A stretch of DNA of 8,404 nucleotides from Negativicutes bacterium. Lineage in GTDB: Bacteria > Bacillota > Negativicutes > JAGOZY01. The position numbers and the translations under genes were made by a program. The stretch lies in the NCBI GenBank assembly GCA_018058445.1, contig JAGOZY010000027.1, forward strand, positions 1-8,404, given 5' to 3'. Positions within the stretch are counted from its first letter, which is position 1. Each line of letters opens with the position of its first letter. Under the pieces are notes generated by a model that saw only the letters and a program-made list of their open reading frames with translations, searched no databases and was not told the origin of the DNA. Shown here in pieces: positions 1 to 5,896 of the stretch.

Positions 1-520
1 TCGAAGGTTGTTCCCCTAAAATCTTTTGAAAGGCCGCCGAAAAACCACTGAGAGATTCATACCCACTATCATAGGCAGAATCGACAATCGTCTCACCGCT
101 TGAAATGGCCTGATAGGCTCCATTGATCCGCGCCATTCGCTGGTAAGACTGAAAGGTCACTCCATGATGCTGCTTAAACCAGCGCCGGATATAGACCGGA
201 TCAATTCCAGCTTCTCGCAGTTCTTGATCGCTAATTCGGTGGTCTTCTTTTTTCTCTACAAGCTCTATGGCTTGCGCAACTTCCTGCGGAGTCTCGCCAA
301 TGGGTTCTAAGGGATGGCAAATTTTACAAGGCCGATATCCTTGCTGTAAAGCTTCTCGACTTGAGCCAAAGAACTCTACATTTTCCCTCAGGGGCTTTCT
401 CGCCCGGCATGATGACCGGCAGAAAATTCCAGTCGTTTTAATTGCGGCTACAAATAGACCTTCATAGGAAAGGTCTTTGTCTAACAAAGCTTGGTACATC
501 TCATCAAATTGTAATGTCAT
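1..520 (-). CDS. ada: Ada-type methylated-DNA sensor / AraC-family regulator, N-terminal part (3' end beyond window)
   Basis: The 173 visible residues begin with an Ada zinc-binding domain (about 1-72). The four zinc cysteines are C34, C38, C65 and C68, with the same spacing as C38/C42/C69/C72 of E. coli Ada, in the family contexts GIFCRSSC and GYRPCKICHP. An AraC-type double helix-turn-helix follows (about 85-173), ending near the family's FSAAFQKILG segment. In the family, C34 would take a methyl group from DNA phosphotriesters, turning the protein into an activator of alkylation-repair genes. Whether a C-terminal O6-methylguanine methyltransferase domain follows (full Ada) or not (AdaA type) cannot be seen because the gene leaves the window. 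The ATG at 520 has an AGGTG site about 8 nt upstream. It lies 30 nt after the 67-residue gene and is probably co-transcribed with it. The family call is secure from the cysteine pattern. Confidence 0.92.
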   Translation of the reverse strand, partial: MTLQFDEMYQALLDKDLSYEGLFVAAIKTTGIFCRSSCRARKPLRENVEFFGSSREALQQGYRPCKICHPLEPIGETPQEVAQAIELVEKKEDHRISDQELREAGIDPVYIRRWFKQHHGVTFQSYQRMARINGAYQAISSGETIVDSAYDSGYESLSGFSAAFQKILGEQPS

Positions 521-550
521 GATATTTTCACCTCATCTCTGTTTTTGTCT

Positions 551-754
551 TTAGGTAAATAGACCTTCTTTCGCACGCATGAGTAGCTCTTCTTCTCTTT
601 TTCTATAATACAATTCCTCTTCACTGGGTAAATTTGAACGTTGATCTTTCAGCCTGCAATTTATATCACTTGAGACTACTTTTTGCACTTTATTCTTTTT
701 TAAAAATTCTTCCGACAAAAAGCATTCTTTACTTTTTCTTACTTTCGTTTTCAT
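551..754 (-). CDS. Hypothetical 67-residue highly charged protein
   Basis: I do not recognise this protein. It is 67 residues, rich in Lys, Arg and Glu, with a basic first half (MKTKVRKSKE start) and a Glu/Arg-rich, probably helical C-terminus (about residues 44-63). There is no signal peptide or membrane segment. Two isolated cysteines (C11 and C33) do not form a metal motif. It is accepted as a gene because the ATG follows a textbook GAGGAGGG site (761-768) with 6 nt spacing, a plausible promoter lies just upstream, and its stop is only 30 nt before the ada start with no terminator between. It may therefore be a first cistron under the same control as ada. The longer plus-strand reading frame across it lacks comparable signals. 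Confidence 0.68.
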   Translation of the reverse strand: MKTKVRKSKECFLSEEFLKKNKVQKVVSSDINCRLKDQRSNLPSEEELYYRKREEELLMRAKEGLFT

Positions 755-760
755 GTGTAT

Positions 761-768
761 CCCTCCTC
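761..768 (-). promoter_or_regulatory. Strong ribosome binding site of the 67-residue gene
   Basis: GAGGAGGG on the minus strand, 6 nt before the ATG at 754. It is the main evidence that this small frame is translated. Confidence 0.8.
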
Positions 769-786
769 AATCGCTTCTATACTCTT

Positions 787-815
787 ATCTTAGAAGGAAA
801 GAGAAAGTCTAACAA
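787..815 (-). promoter_or_regulatory. Candidate sigma-A promoter for the 67-residue gene and ada
   Basis: On the minus strand TTGTTA (810-815) and TAAGAT (787-792) are separated by exactly 17 nt. Each matches the -35/-10 consensus at 4 of 6 positions. Transcription would start near 780, giving a leader of about 25 nt before the ATG at 754. No Ada-box-like site was recognised here. Confidence 0.45.
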
Positions 816-859
816 CCGAAAAATGAACAAGTAATTTTTCTGTAAAAGTGCCGCTAATC

Positions 860-892
860 AGGCTTTTAGGCTACTGCTGTGTTTAAAAGCCT
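860..892. repeat. Perfect 9-bp inverted repeat with 15-nt loop
   Basis: AGGCTTTTA (860-868) and TAAAAGCCT (884-892) are exact complements around a 15-nt loop. There is no U-run on either side, so it is not a standard terminator. A shorter CTCT/AGAG pair (891-905) follows at once. It lies in the gap between the DUF695-RraB terminator and the promoter of the 67-residue gene. Its function is unknown. Confidence 0.5.
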
Positions 893-935
893 CTCGTTTC
901 AAGAGATCTGGATAGAAGCATTTTGTGTTTTGACT

Positions 936-969
936 AAAGCAGCCCTTCTTATTTTGTAAGAAGGGCTGC
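936..969 (-). terminator. Terminator of the DUF695-RraB gene
   Basis: A perfect 13-bp stem: arm GCAGCCCTTCTTA at 939-951, partner at 957-969, loop TTTTG at 952-956. It sits 10 nt after the stop codon at 980. On the minus strand it is followed by a short T stretch (TTTAGT), a weak U-tract compensated by the long stem. Confidence 0.8.
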
Positions 970-979
970 AAAATGATTA

Positions 980-1753
980 TTAAATTTCTTCTGAATGGCT
1001 CTCTTCACTGCAAATAACGGAGCCCCATCCTTCATATTCACCGTCGACTTTAAATACAGTCTCAAATACTCTTCCTGACCGCTGGTTTACAGTGATTAAG
1101 TCGGCTGCTTGAAGGCAAACGACATGGACTTGCCACGGAAAATCGCCTTCCATACGGTTATTGATCTCTGCGCTCTTCCACTCTTCACCAGACTTTAGAA
1201 TTTCTTCTTGAAAGGTCATCGCATCTTCCTCGTTTTTAAGGCCGACATAGTAATCAACTGGACGAATCATTGTCGGTACATCGCCGCTTTCAAGCATTTT
1301 TTCGACCAGGTGGCGATTGCGAATCATTTCTTTTTGCCAAGTTGTTGGGTATAAAAATTCCCAGTAAGTAGGCCACTGTGGTTCTTCTTGCTGATGAATT
1401 TTATACTCATGAGGGAATGCTTTCATGGCTTCCTCAACCGCGGCAGCCACAGGAGTTACTTTGGGTAGATAGAATAAAAAGTCTCTTGTTCCACCACCGG
1501 TGACACGACCAACTTCAATCCCACCCAAAGTACCGCACAGGGCTTTTGTGAGCTCTTCTTCCATTTCACAAAGAACTGGGTATTCTTCTGGACTTGTAAA
1601 TCCGCCATCAACAGGATCTTGTAGTTTTACCGAAACAGCGACAAGCCAAGGGTATCCATCTAAAGGTAACTCTTCACCGACCCCAATATCCAAAGCAATG
1701 GATGCTAAATAATTTTCTACTGGACAAACATAAAATTCCCAATGTCCACGCAT
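980..1753 (-). CDS. DUF695 and RraB-like domain protein (257 aa)
   Basis: Two domains of known families but unknown joint function. Residues about 4-125 resemble DUF695: it opens with WEFYVCPVENYLASIALDIG, then a PWL-VAV strand, EEYPVLCEMEEEL, and a GRVTGGGTRDFLFYLP segment. Residues about 128-246 resemble RraB/DUF1260: YWEFLYPTTWQKEMIRNRHL, a VDYYVGLKNEEDAMTF segment and the terminal GEYEGWGS motif. RraB in E. coli binds and inhibits RNase E; whether this protein acts on any RNase is not shown. It is soluble, acidic and has no signal peptide. I chose the ATG at 1753 because GAGAGG (1763-1768) lies 9 nt upstream of it. An in-frame ATG at 1831 adds 26 residues outside the family and lacks a clear site, and the ATG at 1762 overlaps the Shine-Dalgarno sequence. 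It is monocistronic, with its own terminator, and divergent from mgtA. Confidence 0.85.
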   Translation of the reverse strand: MRGHWEFYVCPVENYLASIALDIGVGEELPLDGYPWLVAVSVKLQDPVDGGFTSPEEYPVLCEMEEELTKALCGTLGGIEVGRVTGGGTRDFLFYLPKVTPVAAAVEEAMKAFPHEYKIHQQEEPQWPTYWEFLYPTTWQKEMIRNRHLVEKMLESGDVPTMIRPVDYYVGLKNEEDAMTFQEEILKSGEEWKSAEINNRMEGDFPWQVHVVCLQAADLITVNQRSGRVFETVFKVDGEYEGWGSVICSEESHSEEI

Positions 1754-1762
1754 TTTTTTCAT

Positions 1763-1768
1763 CCTCTC
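1763..1768 (-). promoter_or_regulatory. Ribosome binding site deciding the DUF695-RraB start
   Basis: GAGAGG on the minus strand, 9 nt before the ATG at 1753 and adjoining the in-frame ATG at 1762, which is too close to be used. This favours the 257-residue product. Confidence 0.65.
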
Positions 1769-1811
1769 GAACTTTTTTAGTATTTTTGAGATTGCCATTA
1801 CATTGCAAACC

Positions 1812-1827
1812 CTAATTTCCAAATTAG
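1812..1827. promoter_or_regulatory. Perfect 7-2-7 palindrome, candidate operator
   Basis: CTAATTT-CC-AAATTAG is an exact 16-bp inverted repeat. It lies 59 nt upstream of the DUF695-RraB start, next to a possible -10 hexamer (TGTAAT on the minus strand, 1797-1802). No good -35 match exists there, which is compatible with an activator or repressor site. No regulator family is assigned. Confidence 0.4.
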
Positions 1828-1931
1828 ACAAAACTCAGATAAAACCCTTTTTCCCTATACAGCTGACTCGCTTATTCTTTTTAGGAGTTATTTTCCAAGT
1901 TCTTCTTTTTAAAGATTTAATTCAATTTAAA

Positions 1932-1940
1932 TGGTAAAAT
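1932..1940 (+). promoter_or_regulatory. Candidate extended -10 promoter of mgtA
   Basis: TGGTAAAAT is an extended -10 (TGn plus TAAAAT, 5 of 6 matches) with no convincing -35 at the proper distance. Transcription would begin near 1947, leaving a leader of about 50 nt. An AT-rich 6-6-6 inverted repeat (ATTTAA at 1915-1920, TTAAAT at 1927-1932) abuts it. The leader is too short for an M-box riboswitch. Confidence 0.4.
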
Positions 1941-1999
1941 ATTCACATAAATCAAATAAATAATCTTGTTCCGATAAGCTTTCGATAGAGGAGGTACAA

Positions 2000-4726
2000 A
2001 TGGCAAATTTCAAATCCTCTTTTTCACGGTCGCTCGAAAAAGGTCCTTTAAAGCAGCATTTTCGTTCGACTGCTCTTCGCGATTTATTTCATAATCAGGT
2101 ATCAGGCCCGGAAAATGTATCTCAACCCTTTATAAAAAAGATGTTGGAGTATGCTCACTTAACGCCGGAAGCTTCTCTTGCGCATCTAAACAGCCGACTA
2201 AATGGTCTGACCCTAGATGAAGTGGAGAAAATACGGGCCAAGCTGGGTCCTAATGAAGTGGAGCATGAAAAACCAATGTCTGGGTGGGTACATCTTTGGC
2301 TTTGTTACCGAAGCCCTTTTAGTCTGCTTTTAACTGCTCTGGCGATTGTCTCTTATCTAACTGGTGATCCGCCTGGAACGATTACGATTGTGTTGATGGT
2401 TATTCTGTCGACGATTCTCCGTTTTGTTCAGGAGCGTAAATCTAATCTAGCAGCAGAAAAGCTCAAGGCTTTTGTGAGCAATCATGCAACTGTACTCCGC
2501 TCTGAAGATGTAAGTTTATCCTCTGCCTCGAAGAATATTGAAATTCCGACGAAAGATCTCGTCCCTGGCGATATTCTTATCCTTTCGGCAGGCGATATGA
2601 TTCCCGCTGATCTGCGAATACTGACTGCAAATGATTTATTCATTGGCCAATCAGCGTTAACCGGTGAATCCATGCCAGTCGAAAAATCGTCTACCTTGAA
2701 TCATCCAAATCTCCAAAATCCCTTAGAGGCAGAAAATCTTTGCTTTATGGGAACAAATGTCGTCAGTGGCTCTGCGACTGCAGTGGTTATCGGAACTGGA
2801 AATAACACCTACTTTGGCGCGATTGCGGTTCAGGTTACTGCGGTGGACCGAAAGCCAACTCAGTTTCAGGTAGGCGTTAATAAAGTAAGTTGGTTACTTA
2901 TTCGGTTCATGATGGTGATGGCTCCTCTCGTCTTGCTGATTAATGGTTTTACAAAGGGGAACTGGCTAGAGGCTTCCCTATTTGCTTTGTCCGTTGCAGT
3001 GGGCCTGACTCCTGAGATGCTTCCGATGATTGTCACGTCAACTCTCGCTAAAGGGGCGCTCATCATGAGCGAGAAAAAAGTCATTGTAAAAAGGCTCGAT
3101 GCCATTCAAAATTTTGGCGCTATGAATATACTCTGCACCGATAAAACCGGTACTTTGACACAGGATAAAATCGGTATGAAATTTCATATTGATGTGATAG
3201 GCGAGGCAAGTGAGAGCGTTCTCGCTTTAGCTTACTTGAATAGCTACTATCAAACTGGGCTGAAAAATTTGCTTGATGTGGCAGTGCTTGCCGAAGCCGA
3301 CCAAGACCCTCATTTAATTGATGTCGCTAAAAGCTATCAAAAAATTGATGAAATTCCTTTCGATTTTTCTAGGCGGCGGCTATCGGTCGTCTTAGCCGAT
3401 CACTCAAGCCCATCGCGCCAACTAATCTGCAAGGGAGCTCTGGAGGAAATACTTTCAATTTGCAGCCAAACTCGCATGAATAACGAGATCAAGCCTCTGA
3501 CATCCGAATTATTGACGAAAATATCAACAATCACTCGAAAGATGAACGAAGAGGGACTGCGGGTCGTAGCAGTCGCCAGTAAAAATCTTTCCAAAGAAAA
3601 TCGAGCGTATACAGTGGCAGACGAAACGGATCTAATTCTTGAAGGATATATCGCTTTTCTTGACCCCCCGAAAGAAACTACCGCTCCCGCGCTAAAACTA
3701 CTTAAGCAAAACGGGATTGATATTAAAATTTTAACCGGTGACAATGAGTTGGTTTCCCTTAAAGTTTGCTATGATGTGGGGCTTGAGGTAAACGGAGTTT
3801 TACTCGGCGACACGATCGAGACTTTAAACAATGACGATCTAACTAAGCAAGTGGAGACTGCGACGATTTTTGCCAAGCTGACGCCTTTACATAAGGAGCG
3901 GGTTGTCCAGACACTCCGTGCAAACGGTCATGTGGTCGGCTTCATGGGCGATGGCATCAATGATGCCCCAGCAATTAGAGCTGCTGATGTAGGTATTTCC
4001 GTGGATTCGGCTGTGGATATCGCTAAAGAAGCTGCGGATATTATTTTGCTTGAAAAAAGTCTCCTTGTACTGAATGACGGAGTCATCGAAGGCCGGAAAA
4101 TCTTTGCAAACATGCTCAAATATATCAAGATGACAGCAAGTTCCAATTTTGGTAATGTGTTTTCAGTTTTAATTGCATCCGCGTTTATTCCATTTCTACC
4201 AATGCTTCCTTTGCACTTGCTGGTTCAAAACCTCTTATATGATTTTTCGCAAACAGCGATTCCTTTTGATAATGTAGATCAGGAACTTCTTAGTAAACCG
4301 CAAAAATGGAATCCAGATAATTTAGGGCGATTCATGGTCTTTTTCGGTCCAACCAGTTCAGTGTTTGATGTGATCACGTTTCTAATTCTCTGGTTTATTT
4401 TTGGGGCAAATTCTCCGGAAAAACAAACGTTGTTTCAGTCAGGCTGGTTTATTGAAGGACTCGTCTCACAAACGCTTATTGTACATATGATTCGTACCCG
4501 AAAAATTCCTTTCATCCAGAGTCGTGCTTCAGCATCTTTGATATTCACTACTCTCGGGGTCGTCGCTCTTGGCATTTACATCCCGATGGGGCCCTTTGCG
4601 GAATACTTTAGGCTTCAAGCCATGCCACTAAATTATTTTATTTGGCTAATTCCAATTTTGATCGGTTATATGTTGTTAACCCAATTGATGAAGAGAATCT
4701 TTAATCACTATTATGAGTGGAATTAA
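2000..4726 (+). CDS. mgtA: Magnesium-transporting P-type ATPase (MgtA/MgtB family, 908 aa)
   Basis: A P3B-type ATPase that imports Mg2+ across the cell membrane using ATP. All hallmark motifs are intact: the actuator TGES at 221-224, the TM4 signature GLTPEMLP around P338, the phosphorylated aspartate D381 in DKTGTLT (381-387), TGDN at 579-582, and MGDGINDAP at 649-657. The C-terminal membrane block contains the MgtA-type NLLYDFSQTAIPFDNVD segment (N744 and D748). Two N-terminal membrane helices lie at about 104-143, two more at about 298-347, and six after about residue 713. A hydrophilic N-terminal extension of about 90 residues is normal for MgtA, and the length is close to the roughly 900 of the family. 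The start follows AGAGGAGGT (1987-1995). It is monocistronic, bounded by a terminator. No M-box or leader peptide was recognised upstream. The family call is secure; strict Mg2+ specificity is inferred from homology. Confidence 0.95.
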   Translation: MANFKSSFSRSLEKGPLKQHFRSTALRDLFHNQVSGPENVSQPFIKKMLEYAHLTPEASLAHLNSRLNGLTLDEVEKIRAKLGPNEVEHEKPMSGWVHLWLCYRSPFSLLLTALAIVSYLTGDPPGTITIVLMVILSTILRFVQERKSNLAAEKLKAFVSNHATVLRSEDVSLSSASKNIEIPTKDLVPGDILILSAGDMIPADLRILTANDLFIGQSALTGESMPVEKSSTLNHPNLQNPLEAENLCFMGTNVVSGSATAVVIGTGNNTYFGAIAVQVTAVDRKPTQFQVGVNKVSWLLIRFMMVMAPLVLLINGFTKGNWLEASLFALSVAVGLTPEMLPMIVTSTLAKGALIMSEKKVIVKRLDAIQNFGAMNILCTDKTGTLTQDKIGMKFHIDVIGEASESVLALAYLNSYYQTGLKNLLDVAVLAEADQDPHLIDVAKSYQKIDEIPFDFSRRRLSVVLADHSSPSRQLICKGALEEILSICSQTRMNNEIKPLTSELLTKISTITRKMNEEGLRVVAVASKNLSKENRAYTVADETDLILEGYIAFLDPPKETTAPALKLLKQNGIDIKILTGDNELVSLKVCYDVGLEVNGVLLGDTIETLNNDDLTKQVETATIFAKLTPLHKERVVQTLRANGHVVGFMGDGINDAPAIRAADVGISVDSAVDIAKEAADIILLEKSLLVLNDGVIEGRKIFANMLKYIKMTASSNFGNVFSVLIASAFIPFLPMLPLHLLVQNLLYDFSQTAIPFDNVDQELLSKPQKWNPDNLGRFMVFFGPTSSVFDVITFLILWFIFGANSPEKQTLFQSGWFIEGLVSQTLIVHMIRTRKIPFIQSRASASLIFTTLGVVALGIYIPMGPFAEYFRLQAMPLNYFIWLIPILIGYMLLTQLMKRIFNHYYEWN

Positions 4727-4744
4727 TTTCACGATTTATCTTAT

Positions 4745-4774
4745 AAAAAAAGCGACGCTATCTGCGTCGCTTTT
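4745..4774. terminator. Bidirectional terminator between mgtA and the secreted-protein genes
   Basis: An 11-bp stem (arm AAAAGCGACGC at 4748-4758, partner 4764-4774, loop TATCT). The A7 run at 4745-4751 gives a strong U-tract for minus-strand transcripts ending after the stop at 4785. The TTTT end serves mgtA more weakly. The two genes converge here. Confidence 0.85.
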
Positions 4775-4784
4775 ATCTATTCGC

Positions 4785-5156
4785 TTAAAAAACTTTATCT
4801 TTTAAGTAAGGGTTTTCATAGCTCGTTCCATTGATCATAGCCACATAAACTCCACCGCCAGGAGCTCCATTTGGCATACCAGCAACAACGATAATTTGAT
4901 TATTGAACCCTTTTAGCTCATCCCAGATTGTGCCGATTTGGCCATCTTTATTGTAATCATATTCTGCTTGAGTGTTTTGGAGCTCTGCTGTCGAACGACC
5001 AAATAGCAGAGGCTCTCCCTGCAGGAAGACGTTGTCTCCTTGGATATCTAAAATACCTTCAACACTTACCATAACCGCTTGGGCACTTGCTGTACTTTGT
5101 ACGCTACTTAAGCCGAAAAGAAGTGCACCTAGACACAGAATCAAATATTTTTTCAT
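4785..5156 (-). CDS. Small secreted protein with EF-hand-like Asp loop, paralog A (123 aa)
   Basis: The product begins with a classical signal peptide: MKK, a hydrophobic stretch to about residue 20, and a likely cleavage after ASA at residue 25. The mature part of about 98 residues alternates short hydrophobic strands and turns, suggesting a small beta-barrel (OB-like) fold; this is inference. Residues 67-74 (DYNKDGQI) match the first half of an EF-hand calcium loop (DxNxDGxI), but position 12 of the loop is Trp, so the canonical Glu is displaced to residue 80. The conserved core G34-x-LD, LxFG (50-53), the Asp loop, E80-L81, VAG (91-93), ING (108-110) and NP is shared with the neighbour at 5217-5567, of which it is a diverged tandem paralog. 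The start has a GGAGGT site 6 nt upstream. The function is unknown. Confidence 0.83.
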   Translation of the reverse strand: MKKYLILCLGALLFGLSSVQSTASAQAVMVSVEGILDIQGDNVFLQGEPLLFGRSTAELQNTQAEYDYNKDGQIGTIWDELKGFNNQIIVVAGMPNGAPGGGVYVAMINGTSYENPYLKDKVF

Positions 5157-5181
5157 ACTTCAACCTCCATCTCTTAGAAAT

Positions 5182-5187
5182 AGTATA
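5182..5187 (-). promoter_or_regulatory. Possible -10 element of the downstream secreted-protein gene
   Basis: TATACT on the minus strand (5 of 6 consensus matches), 25 nt before the ATG at 5156. The hexamer at the -35 distance (TTATCT) is poor. The gene may be transcribed both from here and by read-through from its upstream paralog. Confidence 0.3.
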
Positions 5188-5199
5188 AAAGATTTTTAT

Positions 5200-5222
5200 C
5201 AAAAAGATAACATAATTTATCT
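5200..5222 (-). terminator. Weak AT-only hairpin with U-tract after the upstream paralog
   Basis: AGATAA (minus strand, 5217-5222) pairs exactly with TTATCT (5205-5210) around a 6-nt loop and is followed by a run of T. It overlaps the stop codon of the 5217-5567 gene. With no G-C pairs beyond one, it is at best a partial terminator, so the two paralogs may form an attenuated operon. Confidence 0.3.
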
Positions 5223-5567
5223 ATGTACCCGCGGATTTGGAAAAAATTGACCATTAATTTGCGTCACATACATTTCATCATAGTCGTCTGGTTCTCGGTC
5301 ACGATAACCAGCAACGGAAATTTCTTTACCGATCAGACTTCGTAATTCTTGTTTGATCGGTCTTGCGATTCCATCCCCATCATAATCAGCACCGACAGTT
5401 CTTCCGTCACCAAAATTCAATTCCATACCATTTACATAGTAATCATCATCAAAGAAATCAAGTCTGCCGGTCTCCGCAATGGGATCATAATAATCCGGTT
5501 TTGCCTCTACGATGGCTAAACCAAAAAACATTACCATAAGAATAAAAAATCCGACTTGCTTTTTCAT
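5217..5567 (-). CDS. Small secreted protein with EF-hand-like Asp loop, paralog B (116 aa)
   Basis: It starts with MKK and a hydrophobic segment (about 5-20) ending in a likely signal peptidase site after VEA at residue 22. The mature protein is acidic, with Asp-rich patches at 37-42 and 94-97. The loop D61-Y-D63-G-D65-G is a DxDxDG calcium-type motif, without the usual Glu at loop position 12 but with E74 two positions later, exactly as in paralog A. The segments GRLDFF, ELNFG, EL, VAG and INGQFFPNP align without gaps to the same elements in the 4785-5156 product; about 25 positions are identical over roughly 80. A Ca2+-stabilised extracellular binding module is a reasonable guess but not shown. 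The ATG at 5567 is preceded by GAGGAG at a somewhat long distance and AAGG close by. The function is unknown. Confidence 0.83.
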   Translation of the reverse strand: MKKQVGFFILMVMFFGLAIVEAKPDYYDPIAETGRLDFFDDDYYVNGMELNFGDGRTVGADYDGDGIARPIKQELRSLIGKEISVAGYRDREPDDYDEMYVTQINGQFFPNPRVHR

Positions 5568-5634
5568 TTGCCTTACTCCTCGCCCTTATGTCATCTACAT
5601 CTTATTTATCCCAATAAAAAAGACTGCTACTCTT

Positions 5635-5663
5635 AGATTATCCTTTTCATTTATGAAAATCAA
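5635..5663 (-). promoter_or_regulatory. Candidate promoter of the secreted-paralog genes
   Basis: On the minus strand TTGATT (5658-5663) and TAATCT (5635-5640) are spaced by 17 nt. A slightly shifted GATAAT (5637-5642) is a better -10 with a 15-nt spacer. The leader would be about 60 nt. The spacer is filled by a perfect palindrome listed separately. Confidence 0.4.
5644..5659. promoter_or_regulatory. Perfect 7-2-7 palindrome inside the promoter spacer, candidate operator
   Basis: TTTTCAT-TT-ATGAAAA is an exact 16-bp inverted repeat lying between the proposed -35 and -10 of the minus-strand promoter. That is the usual place for a repressor site. No regulator family is assigned. It is distinct in sequence from the Fur-family box about 90 nt away. 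Confidence 0.45.
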
Positions 5664-5747
5664 TCTATCCAGTCATTGTTCATAAAAGGTTCACAAATAA
5701 TATCGAAGTGACTCACTTTTCAAAAATTTATTCTCCATCTTTTTATT

Positions 5748-5767
5748 TGATATTGATTATCATTATC
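5748..5767 (+). promoter_or_regulatory. Fur-family operator overlapping the rpsD promoter
   Basis: Positions 5748-5762 match the Bacillus-type Fur box TGATAATnATTATCA at 14 of the 15 positions, counting the free centre. The overlapping 19-bp frame 5749-5767 matches the classical GATAATGATAATCATTATC at 17 of 19. It covers the proposed -35 hexamer of the rpsD promoter, so binding should repress. The sequence is closer to Fur than to the Zur (TCGTAATnATTACGA) or PerR (TTATAATnATTATAA) consensus, but family members cannot be told apart safely by sequence alone. Confidence 0.75.
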
Positions 5768-5781
5768 TTTGGTGTTAAAAT
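5753..5781 (+). promoter_or_regulatory. rpsD promoter (-35 and extended -10)
   Basis: TTGATT (5753-5758), a 17-nt spacer, then TAAAAT (5776-5781) preceded by TG at 5773-5774 (extended -10). Transcription would start near 5788, giving a leader of about 108 nt before the rpsD ATG. Confidence 0.6.
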
Positions 5782-5877
5782 TTAAAGAGTGAAGATTTTT
5801 CTTTTCACCTTAAATTCAAAAATAGCGGCTGTGTATTGGATTTAGGGGCATATTCTATCTCATCTAAATTTAGAAAG

Positions 5878-5896
5878 AAAAAGGAGTGCTCTTTTT
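5878..5896 (+). promoter_or_regulatory. Shine-Dalgarno region of rpsD within a small hairpin
   Basis: AAGGAG (5881-5886) lies 10 nt from the ATG at 5897. AAAAAG (5878-5883) can pair with CTTTTT (5891-5896), directly abutting the start codon, and this partly occludes the site. The stem is weak (five A-U pairs and one G-C). Confidence 0.35.

Noticed and set aside
634..834. A 66-codon hydrophobic plus-strand reading frame opposite the 67-residue gene
   Set aside because: It has no ribosome binding site, and its hydrophobicity comes from being antisense to a Lys/Glu-rich gene. The minus-strand gene has the better start signals.
1754..1831. An N-terminal extension of the DUF695-RraB protein starting at 1831
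   Set aside because: The added 26 residues precede the conserved WEFY opening, no ribosome binding site supports that ATG, and the extension would cover the probable -10 region.
2000..4726. Long minus-strand reading frames inside mgtA
   Set aside because: They are antisense shadows of a gene with all P-type ATPase motifs intact, and they have no start signals or family features.
4785..5567. The secreted pair as dockerin or true EF-hand calmodulin-like proteins
   Set aside because: There is one loop per protein, no paired EF-hand helices, and Trp or Lys occupies loop position 12. Only the Asp-rich half of the motif is present.
5748..5767. The metal box as a PerR or canonical Zur site
   Set aside because: It keeps the TGATA...TATCA flanks typical of Fur rather than TTATAAT (PerR) or TCGTAAT (Zur). 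I keep Fur-family as the claim because single-base differences do not separate these reliably across lineages.
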